From UBA1952 sp965246855 (lineage in GTDB: Bacteria > Bacteroidota > Bacteroidia > Chitinophagales > Chitinophagaceae): a DNA stretch of 64,000 nt. Under the pieces are notes generated by a model. It was given only the letters and a program-made list of their open reading frames with translations. It was not told the origin of the DNA and did no database searches. The stretch lies in the NCBI GenBank assembly GCA_965246855.1, contig CBDFFP010000005.1:434001-498000 (forward strand), in the 5' to 3' direction. The position numbers and the translations under genes are program-made. Shown in pieces: positions 26,489-34,994 of the stretch (position 1 is the first letter of the stretch; each line of letters begins with the position of its first letter).

Positions 26489-27622
26489 ATGCTTTTAAAG
26501 GAGACTGATTTACGCTGGCCTACAGATGGCGACATCAATGGTTGGGCAGACTATGCCGAGCTTTTGTGCATGTTGCACATAGACGGCGAACTAAGCCTGC
26601 AAAGCTTTGCCGACTGGATAAACGACAACGTGGATAAAACGCCCGCTCAAAAGCTTCGGGCCGTTCATTTTACGGAAGAGTATCTCAAGACGGCTGTGAC
26701 GGTTACGCCTTTGCCTCTTACGCCATTTCTGCCAAACGCAGTAGACGAAGAGGAGAAGGACGAAGGTTATGAGGAGGATGACAAAATCACCTTTACAGAA
26801 GCACCGGACAGCGATCCGCCAGACACGGACATTATAGATGCACTTAGCCAGCGACTTCGTGATGTTTGGGTGGTGCTGGAAGCACGTCAAAGAAATTTCG
26901 CCGGTCACTATCCTTTTGCAGTAGAAAATTCGGTGCTCCGGTTCAAGGCTGCTACACAAACAGCACATCAGCAGCTGTACATAGTCTTGATGTGCTCTTC
27001 GCAAATGCAGGTCTTTAGCCCGAGCGCCATTAACAAACTTGGCCATTGCTTTGAAGCGCTTTGCCAAATACCTTTCAGAAAGCTGCTGCCTGCAGGTGCT
27101 ACTATCCGTTTTTTTGGTGCGGGCGCGGGAAGTCTCTTACCGGCCACTATGCGCTATGCAGGTAAAAACCTTCGGGAGCGTCTGAAAGCCCTTGCCACCG
27201 ATCTGGCCGTGGACACGCAAAAAGCGTTGGAAGATGAAGACGAGGTGTCTTCGGGAGGCGATGCCAGCCTTGACTGGGTGGCGTTTTTATCCTTCAAAGA
27301 TGATGTGCCGCATCAACCTGTTTTCTTTGCGCAGTGCGCCTGCGGTGCCAACTGGATAGACAAGCAGCACGAAGCCCGTTTCGGCAGATGGCAGCGGTTT
27401 TTGCATGTCCGGCAATCTATTCAGTACATCCATTTCGTCCCGCGGTCTTTCCGCAGGTTAAATGCAGCTTGGCATCGGGCATCAAGTATTATGGACGATC
27501 TTGTTCTTATAGACCGATACCGGCTGCTTTTTTTGCTGGAAGGCGAGGCGCAAGCAACCTTGCAGGATTTGTTAACGCCCTATGCAGCCTTGCTGGCTCA
27601 GAAAGGAACCATTTCCTTTTAG
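26489..27622 (+). CDS. Putative PD-(D/E)xK-like nuclease, partner of ParB-like protein
   Basis: I do not recognise a named family for this 377-residue protein. It has a helical N-terminus, an acidic stretch (84-98), and a C-terminal block GGDASLDWVAF (256-266) followed by FFAQCACGANW (279-289) and then DK. Spacing of an Asp in a strand, then a strand carrying a Q-x-A/K-type motif, resembles Mrr/PD-(D/E)xK nucleases (D...QxK). This is pattern-based inference. It starts 3 bp after the ParB-like gene and ends 128 bp before hsdR, suggesting a two-gene unit hosted inside the restriction locus. Confidence 0.5.
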   Translation: MLLKETDLRWPTDGDINGWADYAELLCMLHIDGELSLQSFADWINDNVDKTPAQKLRAVHFTEEYLKTAVTVTPLPLTPFLPNAVDEEEKDEGYEEDDKITFTEAPDSDPPDTDIIDALSQRLRDVWVVLEARQRNFAGHYPFAVENSVLRFKAATQTAHQQLYIVLMCSSQMQVFSPSAINKLGHCFEALCQIPFRKLLPAGATIRFFGAGAGSLLPATMRYAGKNLRERLKALATDLAVDTQKALEDEDEVSSGGDASLDWVAFLSFKDDVPHQPVFFAQCACGANWIDKQHEARFGRWQRFLHVRQSIQYIHFVPRSFRRLNAAWHRASSIMDDLVLIDRYRLLFLLEGEAQATLQDLLTPYAALLAQKGTISF

Positions 27623-27750
27623 GTACAAAAGAAGTTTCGGGTCTGCACAAGGAAAAGCTGTGCAAATACGCTGCACTCGTCCTTCTTTCCTTTGCAACAG
27701 AAAAAACCTTCCCCGAAAGTTTTCTGGTTACATTAGCTTCCTCTCCGATA

Positions 27751-30700
27751 ATGGCTTCCAACTTCGATTTCCTGCAGCAAGAGTTTGCCTTCCTCGCCCC
27801 CGATGCGCGCAAGGCGGAAGAATATGTGTTTACCGATCCGGTCTATAGCGCCATTCTGAGCCGCAAAAACTTAGAAGCGTGGGTGGGTTGGCTGTATGAC
27901 AACGACAGCGAGCTGACGCTGCCTGCGGATACCAGCTTGTCTGTGTTGATGCACGAAAAGAGTTTCACGGAAGTGTTGCCGCCCACGCTGGTGCGTAACC
28001 TGCACTTGTTGCGCCGCACCGGAAACCTTGCTGCCCACAGCAACACGCCGGTTACGGGGCAGGATTCCCTTTTGGCCCTGCGCATCTTGTTTGACCTTTC
28101 GCAGTGGGTGGTGCGCCTCTACAGCCGGAGCCATACGCCCACAACTGCGTTTGACGAAGCACTCCTTCCAACAGGCGACCCGGTGAAGCGCAGCCGCAAA
28201 GAGTTGGAAGCCCTTCAAGCCCAATATGAAGACACGCGGCAGCAATTGGAGCGGGCCAACAAAGCGTTAGAACAAAACGAAGCTGCGCGCGCCGCATTAG
28301 AAGCCCGGTTGGCGGAGATGCAGCAAACCAAGCAGCGCAACCGGAACTCGGCACCAGCATTTAGCGCCTCTCTGTCAGAAGCCGAAACCCGCCGCCTCTA
28401 CATTGACGTGATGCTGAAAGAAGCAGGCTGGGACGTGAGCGAAGAAAACGTGTGTGAATATCCGGTGGTAGGTATGCCTGGAAATAGCGGGAAAGGCAAG
28501 GCCGACTATGTGCTTTGGGGCGATGATCATCTGCCGCTAGCTGTGGTGGAAGCCAAGAAGACAACCGAAGACGTAGAAAAAGGAAAACGGCAAGCCGAGC
28601 TTTACGCCGATTGTTTGGGAAAAATGACGGGCCGCCGTCCGGTTATTTTCTACACCAACGGTTTTGAAACAATGCTGTGGGACGACGCTTCCGGCTATCC
28701 GCCCCGGCAGGTTTTGGGCGTTTACAGCAAGGAAGAACTGGAGCGAGTGGTGAATCGGCGCGGCCTGCGGGGAGACATCAAAAACGCGCCCATAAACAAA
28801 GCCATTGCAGATCGTTACTATCAGGAAAGGGCCATTCGCTGCGTAGGCGAGCAGTTCTGGAATCGCAATCGCGGCGCGCTGCTGGTGATGGCTACCGGCA
28901 GCGGAAAAACGCGCACCGCAGCGGCGCTGGTAGAAATGCTGAGCAAGGCAGGCTGGGCCAAGCGCATTCTGTTTCTGGCCGACCGCAACGCGCTCGTGAA
29001 ACAAGCGAAAGACGCATTTAATCAGCACTTGCCCGGCTTCCCGGCCATTGACCTGACGAAGGAGGAAGACGACGGCAGCAGCCGCGTAGTGTTCAGCACT
29101 TATCCTACGATGATGAACCGGATAGACCGGATACGGACAGCGGGGCGGCGCTTCTACGGCGTGGGGCATTTTGATGTGATCATCATTGACGAAGCCCACC
29201 GCAGCGTCTATCAGAAATACCGCGCGCTGTTCCACTATTTTGACGCTCTTTTTATTGGCCTCACCGCCACACCCAAAGCCGACGGCGATAAGGATACCTA
29301 TGAGCTTTTCGGGCTGGAAGCGCACATGCCCACTGATGCCTACGAGCTGGATCAAGCCGTGTTTGACAAATACCTTGTTCCGCCCAAAGCGCTGCCCATT
29401 CCGCTCAAGTTTCCGCGCGAAGGCGTGAAGTACGACGAGCTGAGCGAAGACGACAAAGCACGCTACGAGGAAGACTTTCTGGCCACCTACGGCGAAGGCC
29501 CGGAAGACGTGAGCAGTAGCGCCGTTAATAGCTGGCTGTTCAACGTGGACACTATCAATAAGGTGCTGGACCTGTTGATGGAAAGAGGCCAGAAAGTGAG
29601 CGGCGGAGACCGCTTGGGAAAGACCATTGTTTTTGCCAGGAACCACGCCCATGCGCTTTTTGTGGAAGAATGCTTCAACAAGCGTTATCCGCAGCACGGC
29701 GGCAAGATGCTTCGGGTGATTGACAACAAAACTTACGACCCGCAGGGACTGATTGATGCTTTCGGTGACCCGGCAAACAGTGCTTTCCGCATTGCCGTTT
29801 CGGTGGACATGCTGGATACCGGCATTGACATTCCCGAAGTGCTGAACCTTGTTTTCTTTAAACCCGTGCGCAGCAAAGCCAAGTTTTGGCAGATGGTGGG
29901 GCGGGGAACGCGCCTGTGTCCCGATGTGTTTGGGCCGGATGCAAACAAAGCTTTCTTCTACATTTTCGACGTGTGCGAAAACGTGGCTTTTTTCAGCGCC
30001 GACGTGAAGGAAGAGGAGGTTGCTTTGCCAATATCGGTTACCGAAAAGCGTTTTCTCCTTCGCTTGGAACTGGCGTACCTGCTTCAGCAAAAAAGCGGCA
30101 AGACAGAAGGCGAGCAAATATTAGAGAATGATTTAATTGGCGGGCTGCAAAAGGAAGTTTCCGCTTTGACCGAAGACGACTTTCGCGTGAAGCGCGTGTT
30201 GCGAATCGTTCACACCTATCAGCAGCCTCAGAACTGGCAGCCGGTTTCCCGCATTGCCATTGCCGACTTGGGACAGTTGGCCCCATTAGTGGGGAATGCA
30301 GAGGGCAGTGAGGAAACCGCGCGGCGCTTTGACTTGATGTGTTATCAGTTGCTGGCAGAGATGCTGGAAGGCGGCTCCCGAGCCTCGTTTTATCAGCAGA
30401 AGATTGCGGCGGCGGTAGCGGGATTACTGCAGAAGCTCAGCATTCCCGCAGTGGCGGCGCAAGAGCCGCTTATCCGCGCGACACAAGAGCCGGAGTTTTG
30501 GCAGGAAGCAGGCGTGGAGCGGGTGGAGCATCTTCGCAAAGTGCTTCGAGGGTTGATTCCATACGTGGAAGCCGACCAAAAACGAAACCTCTACACCAAC
30601 ATCGCAGACGAGCTGGTGGGCACGGTGGAGGAAACCGAAATGATAGCCGGCTACTCGCAGTTGGATGCCTACCGGAAGCGTGTAGAGCGTTTTTTGCGGG

Positions 30701-31140
30701 AGAATCAAAACCATCTCACGATTCACCGCATCCGCACCGCGCAGCCCATCACGCAGGCAGAGTTGGAAGCCCTTTCGCAGATGCTCCATACGATTGACGG
30801 AGAAGAAAAAAACGAAGGCGCTTTGGCGCGTATTACCGGCGGGAGATCACTGGCGACATTCATCCGCAGCCTGCTGGGCATGGACATCAATGCGGCGAAG
30901 GAAGCTTTTGGGGAATTTCTTCAAACAGACCGTTTCAGCGCAGCGCAGATTCACTTCATCAACACCATCATCAACGCCTTGTGCAAGAACGGCGTGATTG
31001 ATAAGCGGCAGCTTTTTGAGACGCCGTTTATCAACTCCAATCATGAAGGACTAAGCGGTGTTTTTGCGGAAGGCGAGGCGCGAAGGGTGATAGAAATTCT
31101 GGACGTGCTGAATGGAAGCGCGGTGCAGGAGGTGGCTTAG
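27751..31140 (+). CDS. hsdR: Type I restriction-modification endonuclease/translocase subunit
   Basis: The 1129-residue product starts at ATG 27751 (MASNFDFL); an open frame extends back to 27334 but overlaps the preceding gene. Residues 1-125 resemble a DUF4145-type domain, then a coiled coil (SRKELEALQAQYEDTRQQLE), an endonuclease domain with GKADYVL...VVEAKK (about 247-268), a helicase motor with Walker A ATGSGKTRTA (about 382) and DEAH (about 479), and motif VI QMVGRGTRL. HsdR translocates DNA and cleaves unmethylated DNA at a distance. It is separated from hsdM/hsdS by the five-gene insertion and may have its own promoter in the 128-bp gap. Confidence 0.94.
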   Translation: MASNFDFLQQEFAFLAPDARKAEEYVFTDPVYSAILSRKNLEAWVGWLYDNDSELTLPADTSLSVLMHEKSFTEVLPPTLVRNLHLLRRTGNLAAHSNTPVTGQDSLLALRILFDLSQWVVRLYSRSHTPTTAFDEALLPTGDPVKRSRKELEALQAQYEDTRQQLERANKALEQNEAARAALEARLAEMQQTKQRNRNSAPAFSASLSEAETRRLYIDVMLKEAGWDVSEENVCEYPVVGMPGNSGKGKADYVLWGDDHLPLAVVEAKKTTEDVEKGKRQAELYADCLGKMTGRRPVIFYTNGFETMLWDDASGYPPRQVLGVYSKEELERVVNRRGLRGDIKNAPINKAIADRYYQERAIRCVGEQFWNRNRGALLVMATGSGKTRTAAALVEMLSKAGWAKRILFLADRNALVKQAKDAFNQHLPGFPAIDLTKEEDDGSSRVVFSTYPTMMNRIDRIRTAGRRFYGVGHFDVIIIDEAHRSVYQKYRALFHYFDALFIGLTATPKADGDKDTYELFGLEAHMPTDAYELDQAVFDKYLVPPKALPIPLKFPREGVKYDELSEDDKARYEEDFLATYGEGPEDVSSSAVNSWLFNVDTINKVLDLLMERGQKVSGGDRLGKTIVFARNHAHALFVEECFNKRYPQHGGKMLRVIDNKTYDPQGLIDAFGDPANSAFRIAVSVDMLDTGIDIPEVLNLVFFKPVRSKAKFWQMVGRGTRLCPDVFGPDANKAFFYIFDVCENVAFFSADVKEEEVALPISVTEKRFLLRLELAYLLQQKSGKTEGEQILENDLIGGLQKEVSALTEDDFRVKRVLRIVHTYQQPQNWQPVSRIAIADLGQLAPLVGNAEGSEETARRFDLMCYQLLAEMLEGGSRASFYQQKIAAAVAGLLQKLSIPAVAAQEPLIRATQEPEFWQEAGVERVEHLRKVLRGLIPYVEADQKRNLYTNIADELVGTVEETEMIAGYSQLDAYRKRVERFLRENQNHLTIHRIRTAQPITQAELEALSQMLHTIDGEEKNEGALARITGGRSLATFIRSLLGMDINAAKEAFGEFLQTDRFSAAQIHFINTIINALCKNGVIDKRQLFETPFINSNHEGLSGVFAEGEARRVIEILDVLNGSAVQEVA

Positions 31141-31346
31141 TATTACGCTATAAATACAAAATATATTTCCGGCAATTGGTTGCTGCTCAAGGGATAGCCA
31201 AAGCCATTAGAAAAGACAAAGGCTTTCAGACCGTTGAAACCCTTTATATTTTTGCTGATTTTAAATAGCAGTATAGCTTATTTACCGGAGTATGGACATA
31301 AGACGTGGTAATTATGTTGGCGGTTTGTGGCCGGGCGCTTCGGATT

Positions 31347-31715
31347 TCAGTTTGCCACAAGTGGTGTCCCCATAATCTTCTGCCGGTGGTTTCCGCCCCA
31401 TTTTTCCAGTTCCGAAATCACGCTGCCCAGTGTGTCCACATACGCCGTGGCGATGTACTCAATCAGCACCGGCGTCTGGTCATACACCACGCGCGCCACA
31501 AGCTGGTGGGCCTCCAGGTCTTTCAGTTCCTTGGCCAGCACTTTGGCGGAGATGTTGGGAATGCTGCGCTCTATCTCCTTAAACCGTTTGTGGCCTTCGA
31601 TAATGGAAATCAGAATCAGCAGCTTCCATTTTCCATTCAGCACATCCAGCGCATCCCGGACGGAGCGCATGGCAGACTGACATTCTTTGGGGCTTTTTTT
31701 CGTTCCGCGTTTCAT
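31347..31715 (-). CDS. HxlR-family transcriptional regulator
   Basis: The start at 31715 gives a 122-residue winged-helix protein (an in-frame start at 31724 adds three residues). Family features are the N-terminal ECQSAM, with the Cys of the HxlR signature, DVLNGKWKLLILISI, GHKRFKEIERSIPNISAKVL and LEAHQLVAR. HxlR proteins repress or activate redox and aldehyde-detoxification genes, often sensing electrophiles through the Cys. It diverges from the azoreductase gene; the shared 100-bp region carries two inverted repeats and back-to-back promoter elements. Likely it controls azoR and itself. Confidence 0.88.
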   Translation of the reverse strand: MKRGTKKSPKECQSAMRSVRDALDVLNGKWKLLILISIIEGHKRFKEIERSIPNISAKVLAKELKDLEAHQLVARVVYDQTPVLIEYIATAYVDTLGSVISELEKWGGNHRQKIMGTPLVAN

Positions 31716-31731
31716 AGAAAACAAGTGGTTA

Positions 31732-31774
31732 GGTTACCGGCAGGTAACCGCTTACTTTAGGGTAACTACTTACC
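31732..31774. promoter_or_regulatory. Two GGTWAC-type operators between hxlR and azoR
   Basis: GGTTACC-GGCA-GGTAACC (31732-31749) is a perfect 7-bp inverted repeat, and GGTAA-CTAC-TTACC (31761-31774) is a second with related arms. They lie in the hxlR leader and in the upstream region of azoR, suiting coordinated repression by the HxlR dimer. Confidence 0.65.
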
Positions 31775-31783
31775 AATCGTAAC

Positions 31784-31801
31784 CAAAGGTAGATAGCTTT
31801 G
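31784..31801. promoter_or_regulatory. Back-to-back -7 boxes for hxlR and azoR
   Basis: The minus strand reads TACCTTTG at 31784-31791 and the plus strand reads TAGCTTTG at 31794-31801; both match TAnnTTTG exactly and are two bases apart. They would fire hxlR leftward and azoR rightward (start codon 31828). Confidence 0.6.
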
Positions 31802-31827
31802 TCCTTCCAAAACATTCCCCTCCTACA

Positions 31828-32439
31828 ATGAAAAACATCCTGCACATCACCAGCAGCGTCAACGGCGAAAACTCCTACAGCATCCGGCTGGGCAACCTGA
31901 TTACTGACCGCATTCAACAGGCCCATCCGGGTTCGTCAGTCAAGGTGCGCGACCTCACTTCTCCCCTCGTTCCCCACCTGACGGGCGAACACGTACAAGC
32001 CTTTTACACCGACCCTTCCCAACACAACGAAGACCAGAAGGAGCACGTGAAGTTCTCGGATGAATTCATCAGCGAGCTGCAGGCGGCAGACACCATCGTG
32101 ATAGGCGTTCCTACCTACAACTTCACCATTCCCTCCACCTTGAAAGCATGGCTGGACCACATCACGCGCCGGGGCATCACCTTCAATTATGATGGTGGCG
32201 TACCGCAGGGCTACATCAAAGGGAAGGAGGTATATCTCGCTTTTGCCGCCTCCGGTGTGTACAGCGAAGGGATGATGGCGCCGATGGATTTCGCCGTTTC
32301 TTACCTCAAATTCATGCTTGCATTCCTGGGGATGGAGCAAGTAGAAATTTTCCGGGTGGAAGGACTTAAAGCGCCCCATATCGGGCCTGAACTTGCGCTG
32401 GAAAAAGCCATGGCAGAGCTGGACAAACACGCTTTCTAA
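31828..32439 (+). CDS. azoR: FMN-dependent NADH-azoreductase
   Basis: The 203-residue flavodoxin-fold protein shows the AzoR/AcpD pattern: ILHITSSVNGENSYSIRLGN at the N-terminus for FMN phosphate, VIGVPTYNFTIPSTLKAWLD and LAFAASGVYSEG around the flavin. The enzyme reduces quinones and azo compounds using NAD(P)H, protecting against electrophiles. It is a single gene diverging from hxlR, whose product probably controls it. A strong hairpin follows 21 bp after the stop. The symbol is by homology; substrate is not known. Confidence 0.9.
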   Translation: MKNILHITSSVNGENSYSIRLGNLITDRIQQAHPGSSVKVRDLTSPLVPHLTGEHVQAFYTDPSQHNEDQKEHVKFSDEFISELQAADTIVIGVPTYNFTIPSTLKAWLDHITRRGITFNYDGGVPQGYIKGKEVYLAFAASGVYSEGMMAPMDFAVSYLKFMLAFLGMEQVEIFRVEGLKAPHIGPELALEKAMAELDKHAF

Positions 32440-32460
32440 AAAGAGTTTTGTAAACGTAGC

Positions 32461-32505
32461 TGCACAAAAAAAGCCGGAAGAATTTTTCTTCCGGCTTCTT
32501 TGTGC
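32461..32505. terminator. Bidirectional terminator between convergent genes
   Basis: AGCCGGAAGAA pairs with TTCTTCCGGCT, extended outward by TGCACAAA and TTTGTGCA. It ends azoR from the left and the DUF3108 gene from the right. Confidence 0.85.
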
Positions 32506-32522
32506 AACAGAAGCACGCCCTT

Positions 32523-33335
32523 TTAATCCGACCCTTTCCGGCTCACGAGGCTCGTCAGCGGGCTGCGCAAGCCGGAGAAATCCATCAAATCCACTTTTAC
32601 AGAGCCGATAACCACGGGCGAATTAATGCGCAGGGGCAGGCGGTTAGCATCATCGCTAATCCAAAGCGTCATTTTTTCACCGCCTTCTTTAAACACGTTT
32701 CCTTCTATCACCAGCGGCGCGAGCTTCAGGGCATTAAAGGTTCCATAGCGTGTTTTGATGCGCTCCTTGCCCAAGTATTTCACGTAGAAATCGTAAACCT
32801 TGTCATCCAGAAACATCTTAATCGGTACCCGCGTTCCCGGCGGATAGCGTCCAAAATCAATGTTCCGGGCATAATAAAGCATGGACATCACATCCTGAAA
32901 ACAGTTGGGCAGGGACATCACTTTCTTCTGCGAGATAGAGCGGTTGTTGGCTACGTCAAAGGTCACCGGCTCGGTAAAGTGGATGCTGCCTTCGTTCACC
33001 GTCCGCGTAAAGCGCAACGGGCGCAGGGTTTCTACATCCACAAAAGACTCGTAACGGTCACGCACTTTAAAGAACCATTCATAGCTTTTGTGGGTGCGCG
33101 CCTCGCCCACAAAATTGTACACCGGACGGCCATTAATGCCTGTGCTGCCAACGGTGAATGTGGCTTCGCCTGCGCCCACCCACAGCGGACTCATATTGTA
33201 CCAAGCTTTGAAGTACAACTTTTCGCCCGTCTGCCACGCCGTGTTGGGAATATAGCAGCCGCCTTGCGCGAAGGAGAAAGAAGGAACCAGCAGCAAAAGG
33301 AAGAACCCGCACAGTAGCCGAAAAGGAAAGCGCAT
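32523..33335 (-). CDS. DUF3108-family secreted protein
   Basis: The 270-residue product has a signal peptide (LLCGFFLLLLVPSFSFAQ) and the DUF3108 pattern: an early GEKLYFKAWYN, GAGEATFTV, a repeated beta-sheet with YESFVDVETLRPLRF, and LWISDDANRLPLRINSPVVI near the end. DUF3108 proteins are predicted periplasmic beta-sheet proteins of unknown function in Gram-negative bacteria. It lies 33 bp after the membrane-protein gene on the same strand, so the two may be co-transcribed. Confidence 0.85.
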   Translation of the reverse strand: MRFPFRLLCGFFLLLLVPSFSFAQGGCYIPNTAWQTGEKLYFKAWYNMSPLWVGAGEATFTVGSTGINGRPVYNFVGEARTHKSYEWFFKVRDRYESFVDVETLRPLRFTRTVNEGSIHFTEPVTFDVANNRSISQKKVMSLPNCFQDVMSMLYYARNIDFGRYPPGTRVPIKMFLDDKVYDFYVKYLGKERIKTRYGTFNALKLAPLVIEGNVFKEGGEKMTLWISDDANRLPLRINSPVVIGSVKVDLMDFSGLRSPLTSLVSRKGSD

Positions 33336-33368
33336 AAATCGTTTTTAGAGTAGGGAAAAAGCCTGTTT

Positions 33369-34352
33369 TCAAACAAGCGGGGATGAGACGGGCGGCTTTC
33401 CGGAAAGTTTCACCCGGCGAAACCAGAATCCCGCGCCGGCCAGTGCAGGCAGGGCCAGATTGGTGAGCCAAAGCACCAGCGTAGCACCAAACACTGCGGC
33501 GCTGCCGCTCTCCGGGACGTTGAAAAGAAATAATGCCAATGTCCCGCGAATGCCGATTTCAGCGAGCGCAAAATTGGGAATCACGGCCAGCAGGCTAAAA
33601 AAAAGCGCACAGCGCATCCAGCCCTGCGCGGGCGCCATCGGCACCGAAAGCCATTGCAGCAGCAGCCAGAATTGCGACGTGTAAATGGCAAAGCGCAGCA
33701 GCGATAGAAGAAGAATCCAGCAGCGCGCGCCAAAGGAGATTTCTACGTTGGCAGGCAGCTTCCGGAGCAGCGGAATGCGCAAAGCCCACTTTGCCAGCCG
33801 GTGAGAAAAGAAGTAGAAAACCAGCGCGCTGCTTGCCAGCAAAGCGGTGAGCGCAGCGGCTGCCAACGGAGAAACATAATCCTGCGGCACGTTGGCAAAA
33901 AGCACGGCGGGCAGCGCCCAGACGAAAAGCGTAGCCAGTTGGGAACCTGCGCCCAACACGCCTGCCACGGTGCCTGCGGAAAGGGAAAGGTCTTTTATCG
34001 CCAACAGCCGCGCCGGGTAATCGCCTGTCCGGTTGGGCGTTACGGCAGAAGCCGCCGCGCCGCAGAGAACAGAGATAATGGACGCTTTCAGGCTTACAAA
34101 AGAAGCGCCCGACGCCCGCAAAAGCAGTCGCCATTTAACCGCTTCCACAGCGTATCCGGCAGGCAACAGAAACAGCGCAGCCACGGCATAAAACGGCGAA
34201 GAAAATGAAACGGAACGCCAGCCACCGGCATTCTGCGACACCCGCACATGAATTTGCCGGAGAAGCACAAAGAGCAGCACGACGCTCGCCAGCAGACCTA
34301 TTCGCTGAAACGCTTTCTTTCGGGTAGCTTTGTCTGAAAATAGGGGACGCAT
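33369..34352 (-). CDS. Flippase-like/LPG synthase TM-domain membrane protein
   Basis: The start at 34352 gives 327 residues, with about eight membrane segments (for example RIGLLASVVLLFVLL, FYAVAALFLLPAGYAVEAVK, WILLLSLLRFAIYTSQFWLL). The pattern fits the lysylphosphatidylglycerol synthase transmembrane (UPF0104/YbhN) family; SVLCGAAASAVTPNRTGDYP is the conserved loop. No catalytic domain is attached, so a lipid-flipping or related role is inferred from the family. Its start codon overlaps that of ruvC on the other strand (the shared letters are CATG). A longer frame to 34433 exists but would run further into ruvC. Confidence 0.75.
   Translation of the reverse strand: MRPLFSDKATRKKAFQRIGLLASVVLLFVLLRQIHVRVSQNAGGWRSVSFSSPFYAVAALFLLPAGYAVEAVKWRLLLRASGASFVSLKASIISVLCGAAASAVTPNRTGDYPARLLAIKDLSLSAGTVAGVLGAGSQLATLFVWALPAVLFANVPQDYVSPLAAAALTALLASSALVFYFFSHRLAKWALRIPLLRKLPANVEISFGARCWILLLSLLRFAIYTSQFWLLLQWLSVPMAPAQGWMRCALFFSLLAVIPNFALAEIGIRGTLALFLFNVPESGSAAVFGATLVLWLTNLALPALAGAGFWFRRVKLSGKPPVSSPLV
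34325..34332 (+). promoter_or_regulatory. ruvC -7 box inside the divergent gene
   Basis: TAGCTTTG matches TAnnTTTG exactly, 18 bp before the ruvC ATG, inside the first codons of the minus-strand gene. Confidence 0.45.
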
Positions 34353-34989
34353 GAAACCGGAGGAGAGCTGTGTGATTTTGGGAATAGACCCCGGAACAGT
34401 GGTGCTGGGATACGGACTGGTGCGGGTAGTCAAAGGTAGCCCGTCCTTGTTGGAGATGGGTGTGCTGCGTCTTGACCGCTACAGCGCGCACCCCGAAAGA
34501 CTCAAAAAAATATTCAGTCTGGTGGAAGATCTTATCCGCCGCCACCGCCCGGATTGCATGGCTCTGGAAGCGCCCTTCTTTGGGAAGAACGTGCAGAGCA
34601 TGTTGAAACTGGGCCGCGCGCAGGGCGTGGCCATGGCGGCAGGCATGATGCACAATTTAGAGGTAGCGGAATATTCGCCGCGGACGGTGAAGCAGAAAAC
34701 CACCGGCAAAGGCAGCGCCACCAAAGAAGCCGTGCGCACCATGCTGGAGGCGACGCTTCATTTCCGGGAAGATTCCAGTATGCCAATGGACGCGACGGAT
34801 GCACTCGCCGTGGCGCTCTGTCATTACTATTGCAGCAACGCGCCTTCGGTGCATCTATTTGACCCGCCCGCCGCCGAAGCCCGCCAGAACCTGCAACAGG
34901 CGAATGCGGTGCCTAAAAAAAGCAGCCGCAAAAAAGATGCGGCTGCCTGGTCTCATTTTCTGGATGCTCACCCGGAGCGGACGGGCTAA
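34351..34989 (+). CDS. ruvC: Crossover junction endodeoxyribonuclease RuvC
   Basis: The start at 34351 puts the first catalytic Asp where RuvC needs it (ILGIDPGTVVLGYG). The other active-site blocks are MALEAPFFGKNVQS and SMPMDATDALAVALCHY. The enzyme resolves Holliday junctions with RuvAB in recombinational repair. At 212 residues it is about 30 longer than typical RuvC; the extra C-terminus is polar and basic (PKKSSRKKDAAAW). A TTG at 34330 is in frame but unlikely. The start codon overlaps that of the divergent membrane-protein gene. Confidence 0.93.
   Translation: MKPEESCVILGIDPGTVVLGYGLVRVVKGSPSLLEMGVLRLDRYSAHPERLKKIFSLVEDLIRRHRPDCMALEAPFFGKNVQSMLKLGRAQGVAMAAGMMHNLEVAEYSPRTVKQKTTGKGSATKEAVRTMLEATLHFREDSSMPMDATDALAVALCHYYCSNAPSVHLFDPPAAEARQNLQQANAVPKKSSRKKDAAAWSHFLDAHPERTG
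34431..34438 (-). promoter_or_regulatory. -7 box of the flippase-like gene inside ruvC
   Basis: The minus strand reads TACCTTTG, an exact TAnnTTTG match, about 79 bp upstream of the 34352 start and within ruvC coding sequence. Confidence 0.4.
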
Positions 34990-34994
34990 GGGGT

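Noticed and set aside
27334..27750. N-terminal extension of HsdR
   Set aside because: It overlaps the preceding gene in another frame; MASNFDFL at 27751 is a better start.
28537..30117. 526-codon frame opposite hsdR
   Set aside because: It is the antisense shadow of the motor domain with no recognisable motifs.
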